A DNA stretch of 64,000 nucleotides, from assembly GCA_003243425.1 (NCBI GenBank), contig QFQP01000028.1:1-64000 (forward strand). Direction: 5' to 3'. Numbering within the stretch: position 1 is the stretch's first letter; each line of letters starts with the position of its first letter. Under the pieces are notes generated by a model. It saw only the letters and a list, made by a program, of their open reading frames with translations. It did not search any database and had not been told where the DNA came from. This document shows positions 54,566 through 62,034 of this stretch, piece by piece. This DNA comes from Archangium gephyra. Its GTDB lineage: Bacteria; Myxococcota; Myxococcia; Myxococcales; Myxococcaceae. The position numbers and the translations under genes were made by a program.

Positions 54566-55456
54566 ATGAGCGCGAAGGTCGACTCCGTTCAACTCGACGC
54601 CGTGTGCGCTTCTCTTCGCGCACACGGCGTTTCCATTCTTGAGGTCAGCGAGCTGTACGAACGTCTCGAGAACGGCGACTTGCGCGCGCAGACCGTTGCA
54701 ACGCCGCACGGTGCGGTTGCGCTCGTGCTGCAGGAGCGCGGCGCGTGGCGTCAGGTGGTTCTTGGTCGCGGTGCGCAGCCTGCGCTGCTGGATGCAGTCA
54801 CCGCCCTGCGCGAGTCCTCGGACGCGTTGTTGTGGAACGAAGCAGACGTGAACATCGATGGCCCGACGCTCGACGCGAACGGTTTCCGCGAGTTGACGAG
54901 GCAGGTGTTCACGCAGGACCTCTCGAAAGTTCCGCGCGATTTTGAGCCTGCGCCAGACCTCGAGCTTGCGCCGTTGCGCGGCGCGGCGATCGCCGATGCG
55001 CGCTCGTTGTTCGCGCAGACGCACGCCAATTCGGCAGAGGGGCTGTACTGCACGTGGCCTGACGAGCCGACCGTGCGTCAGTGCGGAAGGGTCTTCGAGC
55101 GGTTCCTCTCTGGAGAAGACGGGGCCACCGTTCCTGGCGCGTGTGTCGTGGTGCTCCTTGAGCGCAAAGTCGTTGGCGTGATCGCCTGTGCCGCGTCGAG
55201 CACCAAGGGCACGGCCACCTTGTTGGCGCTGGCGGTCGACCCGCGCGTGCGTGGGCGAGGGTTGTCGCGCGTGCTGGTTCGGCACGCGCAACGGGCGTTG
55301 TTCGAGGCCGGCTTTGGCCGCATGTTGTTCCTGACGACCGACGCGAATGCACCGGTGCATCGGTTGTTCACGCCGGAAGAGATCGTCTCTACCGAAACGT
55401 CGAAGCTGCGGTTGTGGCTTCGCAACCCGCCGGTCCGGCCTGTGAAGCAGAGGTAG
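54566..55456 (+). CDS. GNAT-family N-acetyltransferase-like protein
   Basis: A 296-residue cytoplasmic protein. The C-terminal half has a GNAT fold: L-L-A-L-A-V-D-P-R-V, then the acetyl-CoA loop R-G-R-G-L-S (229-234), and F-L-T-T-D-A-N-A-P-V-H-R-L-F. The N-terminal 140 residues are unassigned and may be a degenerate second GNAT domain. It is placed between sctU and the free SctU C-terminal domain and ends 2 bp before the latter, so it belongs to the operon. A target within the secretion machinery is possible but unproven. Confidence 0.75.
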   Translation: MSAKVDSVQLDAVCASLRAHGVSILEVSELYERLENGDLRAQTVATPHGAVALVLQERGAWRQVVLGRGAQPALLDAVTALRESSDALLWNEADVNIDGPTLDANGFRELTRQVFTQDLSKVPRDFEPAPDLELAPLRGAAIADARSLFAQTHANSAEGLYCTWPDEPTVRQCGRVFERFLSGEDGATVPGACVVVLLERKVVGVIACAASSTKGTATLLALAVDPRVRGRGLSRVLVRHAQRALFEAGFGRMLFLTTDANAPVHRLFTPEEIVSTETSKLRLWLRNPPVRPVKQR

Positions 55457-55458
55457 CC

Positions 55459-55740
55459 ATGCCCGAAGATCCCGACATCGCCATCGCGCTCAAGTACGAC
55501 AAAGAGAAGGACAACGCGCCGCGCGTGATCGCCAAGGGCATGCGCCTCAAGGCCGAGAAGATCCGCGAGATCGCCAAGGCCGCTGGCGTGCCCTTCATGA
55601 AGAACACCACGCTGGCCGGGGCGCTGTACCGGGTCGACGTCGGCCAGGAAGTCCCCGAAGAGTTGTACGACGCGGTCGCAGAGGTGTTGAACTTCGTGTA
55701 CGCGCTGCAGCAGCAGGAAGCTGCGGCTCGCAAGCGCTGA
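55459..55740 (+). CDS. stand-alone SctU/FlhB C-terminal domain protein
   Basis: A 93-residue soluble protein that aligns with the cytoplasmic end of SctU across I-A-L-K-Y-D-K-x-K-D, A-P-R-V-I-A-K-G and E-V-P-E-E-L-Y-D-A-V-A-E-V-L-N-F-V-Y. The cleavage motif is lost: P-E-D-P-D replaces N-P-E-H. No membrane helices are present. Free FlhB C-domains (FhlB/FlhX-like) exist in some flagellated bacteria, where they can stand in for the cleaved FlhB domain. Here it may compete with or replace the SctU-C fragment. Confidence 0.88.
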   Translation: MPEDPDIAIALKYDKEKDNAPRVIAKGMRLKAEKIREIAKAAGVPFMKNTTLAGALYRVDVGQEVPEELYDAVAEVLNFVYALQQQEAAARKR

Positions 55741-55765
55741 CCGCCACATCTGAAGGAGAGCACCG

Positions 55766-56245
55766 ATGGCGAAAGTAGGAGGGCAACAGCCCCGTGCACC
55801 GAGTTGGCCGTGGGGCGGCCCGCGAGAAGTTCGCGGCAAACTCGTCGACCGCACGCAGCTCGAGAAGAAGAACGTTCGCAAGAAGGGCGACCCGAAGAAC
55901 CCAGCGCTCGCCTCGACTGCCCTCATCGATTTCATCGGTCCTGCCCACTCGTCCGAGGAGCTTCGTTTGCCGATGCCTCCCGGCCCGGCGGGTCACGACG
56001 CTGATCTCGAGAGCTACACGGATCGCGGCCCGCTCACGTCCGTGGCGGAACGTCTGTCGGAAGAGAATCAGGAATCGATTCAGCGCGGCCTCGCCACGCT
56101 CCGCGCTCCGCCTGATCGCGTTGAACGACTCAAGTCGTTGCTGACGCGTGAAGCGCAGATGCTCGCGCTCGTGAACGGCGTGAGCACCGACATGGCGGAG
56201 ATCGAGCGAAAGCGCCGCGAAGAGACGGCCAACGAGGGCTACTGA
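55766..56245 (+). CDS. hypothetical protein of the T3SS locus
   Basis: A 159-residue hydrophilic protein with GAAGGAG before the ATG. It has a Pro/Trp/Lys-rich start, a central A-L-I-D-F-I-G-P-A-H segment, and a helical C-terminus (R-V-E-R-L-K-S-L-L-T-R-E-A-Q-M-L-A). No signal peptide, membrane helix or known domain is seen. It ends 2 bp before the SycD-like TPR gene, so the two are probably co-translated. It may be a chaperone client or cofactor. Confidence 0.65.
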   Translation: MAKVGGQQPRAPSWPWGGPREVRGKLVDRTQLEKKNVRKKGDPKNPALASTALIDFIGPAHSSEELRLPMPPGPAGHDADLESYTDRGPLTSVAERLSEENQESIQRGLATLRAPPDRVERLKSLLTREAQMLALVNGVSTDMAEIERKRREETANEGY

Positions 56246-56247
56246 CG

Positions 56248-56700
56248 ATGTCCGACGATGCAGCGCTTGCTCAGCGACTCCAGCGGTGGGCCGACGGCAA
56301 GGGCACGCTCAAAGACGTGCGCGGCTACACCGATGAGGAACTCTACTCGATCGCGCGCACGGGTTATTATTTCTACTACCAGGGGAAGGTGAACGAAGCG
56401 CGCACGGTCTTTCAGGGCCTGTACGCCATCAACCCGCTCGACGCGTACTTCGCCAAGGCGCTCGGCGTCGTCGAAATGGCTGCGGGAAACCCTGCCGGCG
56501 CTGTGGCCGCCTACGACGTCGCGCTCAAGATCGCTCCGCAGGACGCCACGGCGTACCTCGGCCGCGCCGAAGTGAAGCTGTTGCAGGGGAACAAAGCGCA
56601 CGCGATCGAAGACCTTCGCCGTGCGCAGCAATACTCCGCGCCCGAGTCGGCGGAAAATGCCAAGGTTTCCGCGATGTTGCAGGTTCTCTCAAAAAAGTAG
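56248..56700 (+). CDS. SycD/LcrH-like TPR chaperone
   Basis: A 150-residue protein with three TPR units. Its sequence Y-S-I-A-R-T-G-Y-Y-F-Y-Y-Q-G-K, F-Q-G-L-Y-A-I-N-P-L-D-A-Y and A-Y-D-V-A-L-K-I-A-P resembles the class II chaperones (SycD/LcrH) that hold hydrophobic translocators. The next gene, 90 bp downstream, encodes a Gly/Ala-rich amphipathic protein, a fitting client. The call is by repeat pattern and size. Confidence 0.75.
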   Translation: MSDDAALAQRLQRWADGKGTLKDVRGYTDEELYSIARTGYYFYYQGKVNEARTVFQGLYAINPLDAYFAKALGVVEMAAGNPAGAVAAYDVALKIAPQDATAYLGRAEVKLLQGNKAHAIEDLRRAQQYSAPESAENAKVSAMLQVLSKK

Positions 56701-56710
56701 AATTCTCCTC

Positions 56711-56738
56711 GCAACTGCGGGGGCAGTGGTTCGATAAC
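56711..56738 (+). promoter_or_regulatory. candidate sigma-28-type promoter, copy 2
   Basis: GCAACT (56711-56716), 15 bp, CGATAAC (56732-56738): the same two half-sites and the same spacing as at 40219-40246, while the 15-bp spacers differ. It lies about 50 bp before the ATG at 56791. Confidence 0.6.
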
Positions 56739-56790
56739 CTTTTCACCTCGGGGAAATAACTCTCCGAAAACACGAAAGAAGAGGCTGACA

Positions 56791-57417
56791 ATGGGTGGTG
56801 CACTGAAGAGCGTTGGCAATCTGGTTGGTAGCGCCGTCAAGAACATCGTCCCTGCCGCGGTCAAGGCGATTGCCGGTCCGGCGACGCAGGCTCTGACGGG
56901 CATCGTCGGCGACCTTTTCACCAAGGGTGGCTCGGCGCTCGGCAAGCTCGCTGACAAGCTCCCTGGTCCTCTCGCTGGTCTGGCCAAGGGCGCGCTCGGC
57001 GCGGTCCTCCCCAAGCTCCAGGACCTGGCCACGAACGGCATCGAAGGTCTCGTCAACAAGCTCGCTGGCTCGATCACTGAGCGCTTCGCCCCGGGCGTCG
57101 GCAACGTGACCCTCCCGGCGGTGACCGAGGCGACCCGTCAGGCCGCTCTCGCGAACAACAACCCGGTCGCGTCGTCGAGCAGCGCCGCCACGTCAGCGCT
57201 CAACACGTCGAACCCGGTTGCCTCGGGCAGCGACCTGCCCCCCGCGCCGCTCACCGGCAAGGACGCCGAGGACATCGGCAAGCAGAACGAGTTCAACGCC
57301 AAGATGCAGAGCTACCAGGCTCGCCTCTCCGCGATGAACCGCTACTGGGAAATGATCTCGAACGTCTTCAAGGCGCACGAAGCGACGTCGAAGACCTTCA
57401 TCAACAACTTCCGTTAA
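56791..57417 (+). CDS. amphipathic Gly/Ala/Leu-rich protein, candidate type III secreted substrate (copy 2)
   Basis: A 208-residue protein without signal peptide. Residues 1-95 are a run of amphipathic, weakly hydrophobic segments (L-V-G-S-A-V-K-N-I-V, A-L-T-G-I-V-G-D-L-F, L-A-G-L-A-K-G-A-L-G-A-V-L), suggestive of membrane insertion. A Ser/Asn/Pro-rich linker follows, then a C-terminal helix. Residues 189-208 share the I-S-N-V-x-K-x4-T-x-K-x4-N-x-R motif with the protein at 40327. It lies between TPR chaperone genes with its own promoter-like motif and terminator. A translocator or pore role is plausible; unproven. Confidence 0.65.
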   Translation: MGGALKSVGNLVGSAVKNIVPAAVKAIAGPATQALTGIVGDLFTKGGSALGKLADKLPGPLAGLAKGALGAVLPKLQDLATNGIEGLVNKLAGSITERFAPGVGNVTLPAVTEATRQAALANNNPVASSSSAATSALNTSNPVASGSDLPPAPLTGKDAEDIGKQNEFNAKMQSYQARLSAMNRYWEMISNVFKAHEATSKTFINNFR

Positions 57418-57444
57418 TCGGCAGTTCGCAGAACGAGTTTTTCG

Positions 57445-57485
57445 CTGGCCGGGACAGTCACTGTTCCGGCCAGTTTGTTTTTTTT
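57445..57485 (+). terminator. rho-independent terminator
   Basis: CTGGCCGGGACAG (57445-57457) pairs with CTGTTCCGGCCAG (57461-57473) with one G-T pair around a 3-nt loop, followed by TTTGTTTTTTTT. It closes the single-gene unit of the amphipathic protein. The sequence from here to 57563 holds no gene. Confidence 0.93.
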
Positions 57486-57563
57486 GGAGTGTCTTCCCGA
57501 AAGAGCTGTGTTCCACTTTCGCGCTCCTTCCTTCGCACCACTCCCACTTCGAGAACCTGACCC

Positions 57564-58148
57564 ATGAGCGAAACGAAAGACGAGAAGGCTGCCGAACCCA
57601 AGGCCGACGGAACTTCAGTCAAGAAGGCTCCGACGCCGGATTGGCAAAAGTTGCTCTACACCGACGAGCGCAAGGCCGAGGTGGAGAAGGGCGCCATGAG
57701 CCTGAAGGACTACCACGCGCTCAGCGGCCCCGAGATGCTCAGCATGGCGCTCATCGGCTTCCGCATGTACGAACAGGGGAAGTACGCCGACGCCAAGACC
57801 GTGTTCTCGGGTCTCATCCAGCTCGATCCGCGCGAGGCCTACTACTACACGGCGCTCGGTGCCGTTTACCTGTCGGAAGAAGAGCTGCCGCAGGCGCGTG
57901 CATACTTCGACATCGCCATCTCGCTGGCTCCGAAGGAAATCGCTCCGTACGTGAACCGTGGCGAAGTGAACCTGCGCGAGGGCAAGATTCTCGAAGCGGC
58001 CGAAGACTTCGCGGCCGCAGTGAAGCTCGACCCTGAGTTCAAGGACCCGCTGACCAACCGCGCCCGCGTGCTCGCCGCCGCCGCTCTCGAGATGATCGAG
58101 AAGGTTCAGAAGGAAGACGCGGCCAGCAGCCCTCCGACCAAGAAGTAA
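57564..58148 (+). CDS. TPR protein, candidate T3SS chaperone
   Basis: A 194-residue cytoplasmic protein. After a Lys/Glu-rich start, three TPR units lie between about 50 and 160 (F-R-M-Y-E-Q-G-K-Y-A-D-A-K, Y-Y-T-A-L-G-A-V-Y-L, and N-R-G-E-V-N-L-R-E-G-K). The first unit resembles SycD-class chaperones. It directly adjoins the next TPR gene, whose GTG follows its stop without a gap. Confidence 0.75.
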   Translation: MSETKDEKAAEPKADGTSVKKAPTPDWQKLLYTDERKAEVEKGAMSLKDYHALSGPEMLSMALIGFRMYEQGKYADAKTVFSGLIQLDPREAYYYTALGAVYLSEEELPQARAYFDIAISLAPKEIAPYVNRGEVNLREGKILEAAEDFAAAVKLDPEFKDPLTNRARVLAAAALEMIEKVQKEDAASSPPTKK

Positions 58149-58700
58149 GTGAGTCGTCGCGCGGCCAGGCCGGTCGAGATCTACTACTACCCGAAGAAGG
58201 CGGCCGGCCGTTCCACCCGGCGCCTTCAGACGGTCGAGACTGTCGTCACCCAGGCGGAGTCATCGGAGCCCGTCACCGCGCGCAGCCATCGCACGCTGAC
58301 GGACGAGGTTCTCGACCCCGCCGAGACTGCATTCACGGAATTGATGCGACTCGGGCACGAGGCTTTTCGCGCCGGCCGCGTCAACGAAGCGCGCGTGGTG
58401 TTCGAGTCGCTGGTCTGTTCGGGCCGCGCCGAGCCGTTCGCGCACACCATGCTCGGCACCATTCTGCTCGGTGCCCACGAGCTCGATGCGGCGCTCGAGC
58501 AATTCGAAGCCGCGCTGGCGCTCGAGCCCGACGAGTTGTCGGCGCTGGTGTACCGAGCTGAGATTCGGCTCTCGAAGCGCAAGATCGCGCGGGCGATCGA
58601 AGATCTCGAACGCGCGGTGAAGCTGGGGCCTGCGTCCGACCCGTTCGTCGGGCGCGCCAAGAAGCTGTTGGGGCTCGCGAGGGCGAATCGCTCCGCGTGA
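58149..58700 (+). CDS. TPR protein upstream of sctV
   Basis: A 183-residue protein starting at GTG 58149, immediately after the previous stop. The first 65 residues are Arg/Thr-rich and disordered, with E-I-Y-Y-Y-P. Two to three TPR units follow (F-R-A-G-R-V-N-E-A-R-V-V-F-E-S-L, then L-D-A-A-L-E-Q-F-E-A-A-L). It is the third TPR protein in this 2.5-kb stretch and ends 34 bp before sctV, so it may act at the export gate. Confidence 0.72.
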   Translation: MSRRAARPVEIYYYPKKAAGRSTRRLQTVETVVTQAESSEPVTARSHRTLTDEVLDPAETAFTELMRLGHEAFRAGRVNEARVVFESLVCSGRAEPFAHTMLGTILLGAHELDAALEQFEAALALEPDELSALVYRAEIRLSKRKIARAIEDLERAVKLGPASDPFVGRAKKLLGLARANRSA

Positions 58701-58734
58701 CGAGGCGGTTTTGAGCTAGTTTCCGCCGCCACGC

Positions 58735-60873
58735 ATGGCTTCCTCGGTCGGCAAGAACTTCATCAACAAGTATTCCGACATCGTGCTCGCGGTGGTCGTG
58801 ATGGCGATCATCGGGATGCTGATCGTCCCGCTGCCCACGCTGCTGCTCGACATCCTGCTGACGGTCAACATCAGCTTGTCGGTCATCATCCTGCTGATCT
58901 CGCTCTACATTCCGAGCGCGCTGCAGATGTCGATCTTTCCGACGTTGCTGCTGATCACCACGATGTACCGGCTGGCGCTGACCGTCTCTACGACACGTCT
59001 CATTCTCTCGGTCGGCGACGCAGGCGAAGTCGTCTACGCGTTCGGTAACTTCGTCGCGCGCGGCAACTTCGTGGTCGGTGGCATCGTGTTCGTGATCCTC
59101 GTGATCGTGAACTTCATCGTCATCGCCAAGGGCTCCGAGCGCGTTGCAGAGGTGGCGGCGCGCTTCACCCTCGACGCCATGCCCGGCAAGCAGATGTCGA
59201 TCGACGCCGACTTGCGAGCCGGCTCCATCGAGATGGAGGAGGGCAAGCGGAAGCGCCGCGATCTCGAACGCGAAAGTCAGCTGTTCGGCGCGATGGACGG
59301 CGCCATGAAGTTCGTCAAAGGCGACGCCATCGCCGGCATCATCATCACCGTCGTGAACATCGTCGGCGGTCTGGCCATCGGCGTCGCGCAGAAGGGCATG
59401 ACGGCGGGTGAGGCGGCCAAGAAGTACGCGCTGCTCACCATCGGTGACGGCCTGGTCGGCATGATCCCCGCGATTCTCATCTCGACCGCGGCCGGCATCA
59501 TCGTCACGCGCGTCGGCGGCGAAGAAGAAGGCGCGCACCTGGGTAAAGACGTCAGCTCGCAGCTCATTGCCTACCCGCGCGCCATCGCCATCGCCGGCGG
59601 CATGTTGTTCCTGCTCGGTCTGGTGCCCGGCCTGCCCAAGATTCCGTTCCTGCTCCTGGGCGGCGGGGCCAGCTTCGGCGCGTACATGATGCTCAAGCGC
59701 GAGAAGAAGATCGCGTCGGGTGAACTCAACGAAGACGGCAGCGAGGTCGGCGAACAGAGCGAAGCAGACGACGTCAAGAAGGCCACCGAGCCTGCGCCCA
59801 AGGAGCCCATCAACCCCGACTCGGAGCTCTTCATTCCGGTCGTCACGCCGATCGTTCTCGAAGTGTCCGACGCGCTCGTGCCCTTCGTCGACTCCCGGCA
59901 GGACGGCGGCAAGTTCCTCTTCGAACTCGTGCCGTTCATGCGCGACGGTCTGTTCGTGGAGCTCGGTGTTCGCTTCCCCGGCGTTCGCGCGCGCGGCAAC
60001 CCGGGCCTGCCGCCCGGCGCGTACCAGATTCAGATCAACGAAGTGCCGGTGGTCACCGGCCAGGCGACGCTCGGTCACATTCTCGTCAACGACACCGTCG
60101 ACCGCCTGCGGCTGATGAACATCGAGGGCTTCGACGCCATCAACCCCGCGACGCGTCAGCCCGCGGCGTGGGTGCCCGAGCAGCACAAGGACATGCTCGA
60201 GTCGGCCGGGCTCACCACCTGGGACGTGCCCGGCTACATCATTCTGCACGTGGCCTCGGTGCTGCGCCGCTACGCGCGGGAGTTCGTCGGCGTGCAGGAA
60301 GTGCAGACCATGCTCGACCAGCTCGAGAAGGCCTTCCCCGCCATCGTGAAGGAGGTCGTGCCGAAGGTCGTCACGGTGCTCAAGCTGACCGACATCCTCG
60401 GGCGCCTGGTGGAAGAAGAGATCTCCATTCGCGACCTGCGCGGCATTCTGCAGGCGCTGGCAGAGCAGGGGCAGCTGGAGGCCGACTCGGTGATGCTGAC
60501 CGAGCACGTGCGCAGCGCGCTGCGTCGCTACGTTTCGCACAAGTACGCCCGCGGCACGAACACGCTGGTCGTGTACCTGCTCGACCCGCAGATCGAAGAC
60601 GCCATTCGCAGCTCCATCAAGCGCACGTCGGCGGGTACGCACCTCGCGCTCGAGCCCGACATCGCGCAGGAGATCGTGCAGGCCGTGAAGAGCGAATGCG
60701 GCCATCTGCCGCCGACGGCGCAGCGCCCGGTGATCCTCACCTCGATGGACATCCGCCGCTACGTGCGGAAGCTGCTCGAGTACGAGTTCAACCCGCCGTT
60801 CTCGGTGGTGAGCTACCAGGAGCTCTCGCCGGAGCTGAACATTCAGCCCGTGGCGCGAATCAGCTCCCGCTGA
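58735..60873 (+). CDS. sctV: SctV/FlhA major export gate protein
   Basis: A 712-residue protein with about eight membrane helices in residues 15-330. It carries the FHIPEP-family signature: V-G-D-A-G-E-V-V-Y-A-F-G, then G-N-F-V-V-G-G, N-F-I-V-I-A-K-G, and A-R-F-T-L-D-A-M-P-G-K-Q-M. The cytoplasmic domain (about 365-712) is complete, with A-L-R-R-Y-V-S-H-K-Y near residue 600. SctV forms the nonameric ring that receives substrates and chaperones. It is set apart from the R-S-T-U genes by accessory genes, as flhA often is in flagellar loci. Confidence 0.97.
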   Translation: MASSVGKNFINKYSDIVLAVVVMAIIGMLIVPLPTLLLDILLTVNISLSVIILLISLYIPSALQMSIFPTLLLITTMYRLALTVSTTRLILSVGDAGEVVYAFGNFVARGNFVVGGIVFVILVIVNFIVIAKGSERVAEVAARFTLDAMPGKQMSIDADLRAGSIEMEEGKRKRRDLERESQLFGAMDGAMKFVKGDAIAGIIITVVNIVGGLAIGVAQKGMTAGEAAKKYALLTIGDGLVGMIPAILISTAAGIIVTRVGGEEEGAHLGKDVSSQLIAYPRAIAIAGGMLFLLGLVPGLPKIPFLLLGGGASFGAYMMLKREKKIASGELNEDGSEVGEQSEADDVKKATEPAPKEPINPDSELFIPVVTPIVLEVSDALVPFVDSRQDGGKFLFELVPFMRDGLFVELGVRFPGVRARGNPGLPPGAYQIQINEVPVVTGQATLGHILVNDTVDRLRLMNIEGFDAINPATRQPAAWVPEQHKDMLESAGLTTWDVPGYIILHVASVLRRYAREFVGVQEVQTMLDQLEKAFPAIVKEVVPKVVTVLKLTDILGRLVEEEISIRDLRGILQALAEQGQLEADSVMLTEHVRSALRRYVSHKYARGTNTLVVYLLDPQIEDAIRSSIKRTSAGTHLALEPDIAQEIVQAVKSECGHLPPTAQRPVILTSMDIRRYVRKLLEYEFNPPFSVVSYQELSPELNIQPVARISSR

Positions 60874-60897
60874 GTTGATGGGGGTTGCTCTCGCCGG

Positions 60898-62025
60898 TCA
60901 CGCGCCGGCGAAGAGCAGAATGATCAACACCACGCCGATGACGACCATCGCGCCGCCGATCGCGAGCGCGATGATGTGCTGCTTGTTGCTGAAGTCGATG
61001 AGCTTGCGCGGGCCGTCGTCTTCCGGCGGCGGCTCGTCGAGGGGCTCTTCTTCTGCTGGGGGCTCGTCGGGCGGCGGGTCGTCGGCGGGCGGATCTTCGG
61101 CGGGAGGCTCCTCAGCCGGCGGGTCTTCACCGCCGTCGGCAGGTGGCTCGTCTTCGGAAACCGCCGGCTTCTTGCGAACGATGCGGCTCTTCTTCTCGGG
61201 CTTCGGTTCGGGCTCGGCCGGAGGTTCCGGCTCTGACGGCGCGTCGGGTTCTTCCGGCGTGGCCAGCGTGCCTTCGCCGCTGTCTTCGTCTTGAGACGAC
61301 GACATCACCACCGGGTCTTCACGCACTTCCGTCGGGTCGATGAAGAGGAGGCGAACGCCGCCGATCTCGACTTCGTCGCGGTCTTTGAGCGTCGCCTTCC
61401 GCGTGCGCTTCTTGTTCAGCTTGATGCCGTTGCGGCTGCCGAGATCTTCGACGTGCGTGCCCGACCAGTCACGGCGCACCTTCACGTGCTTGCGAGAGAC
61501 GAGGTCGTCGTTGAGCACCACGTCGGCTTCTGCTGCATCACGGCCGAACACGTATTCCTGTGCGTCGGCGATCTCGATGCGCGTGCCCTCGGTGGGCCCG
61601 TTCATCACGCGGAAGTAGGCGTTCTCGCCACCGGCGGCCAGGCCGTTCATCACGTCTTTGACGAGCTTGCGCGAGAGGAAGCTCGTCTTGCCGCTCACGT
61701 CTTCGCTGACGTCGGCGACGCGGTCGAAGGTCACGTCGAACTGCGCGATGGCGATGACGTCGCCGTTTCGCAGCAGCCGCTTTTCACCTTTGGGCAGCTT
61801 CTGGCCGTTGACCTGGGTGCCGAAGGAGCTGCCGAGGTCTTCGAGGAAGAAGAGGGTGCCGTCACGCGAGATGCGCGCGTGGTTGCGCGACACGGCCTGC
61901 TGCGCGAGCACGACCTGACACGACTGATCACGCCCGAAGGTGATGATCTCGTCGTCGAGCAGCACGGTCTTGGTGTGACCCGCACCACTCCCGCTCTTCA
62001 TTTTGACGGTGAGACGGACTCCCAT
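60898..62025 (-). CDS. tail-anchored protein with two FHA domains
   Basis: A 375-residue protein on the strand opposite to sctV. FHA domain one (about 20-100) has F-G-R-D-Q-S-C and S-R-N-H-A-R-I-S. FHA domain two (about 135-215) has F-G-R-D, S-R-K-H-V-K-V and D-L-G-S-R-N-G-I. An acidic Pro-rich linker made of E/D-P-P repeats follows (about 255-335). The final 25 residues form one transmembrane helix. T3SS ring protein SctD also has a cytoplasmic FHA domain and a helix, but here no periplasmic part exists, so an SctD identity is doubtful. Confidence 0.85.
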   Translation of the reverse strand: MGVRLTVKMKSGSGAGHTKTVLLDDEIITFGRDQSCQVVLAQQAVSRNHARISRDGTLFFLEDLGSSFGTQVNGQKLPKGEKRLLRNGDVIAIAQFDVTFDRVADVSEDVSGKTSFLSRKLVKDVMNGLAAGGENAYFRVMNGPTEGTRIEIADAQEYVFGRDAAEADVVLNDDLVSRKHVKVRRDWSGTHVEDLGSRNGIKLNKKRTRKATLKDRDEVEIGGVRLLFIDPTEVREDPVVMSSSQDEDSGEGTLATPEEPDAPSEPEPPAEPEPKPEKKSRIVRKKPAVSEDEPPADGGEDPPAEEPPAEDPPADDPPPDEPPAEEEPLDEPPPEDDGPRKLIDFSNKQHIIALAIGGAMVVIGVVLIILLFAGA

Positions 62026-62034
62026 TTGGGCTTG

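Noticed and set aside
58381..60705. 774-codon open frame on the minus strand
   Set aside because: Antisense to sctV, which has the full FlhA-family signature. The translation is His/Asp/Arg-rich noise.
39914..60873. Reading the locus as a flagellar gene cluster
   Set aside because: The ring gene is a short SctJ lipoprotein, not FliF, and there is no filament, hook, rod, cap or motor gene. The accessory proteins are TPR chaperone-like and substrate-like.
61030..61270. E/D-P-P codon repeats that look like a tandem-repeat or CRISPR-like array
   Set aside because: They lie in frame inside the double-FHA gene and encode an acidic Pro-rich linker. Units are short and irregular.
60898..62025. Naming the double-FHA protein SctD
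   Set aside because: It has two FHA domains and ends at the membrane helix with no periplasmic ring domains, so the identity is not supported.
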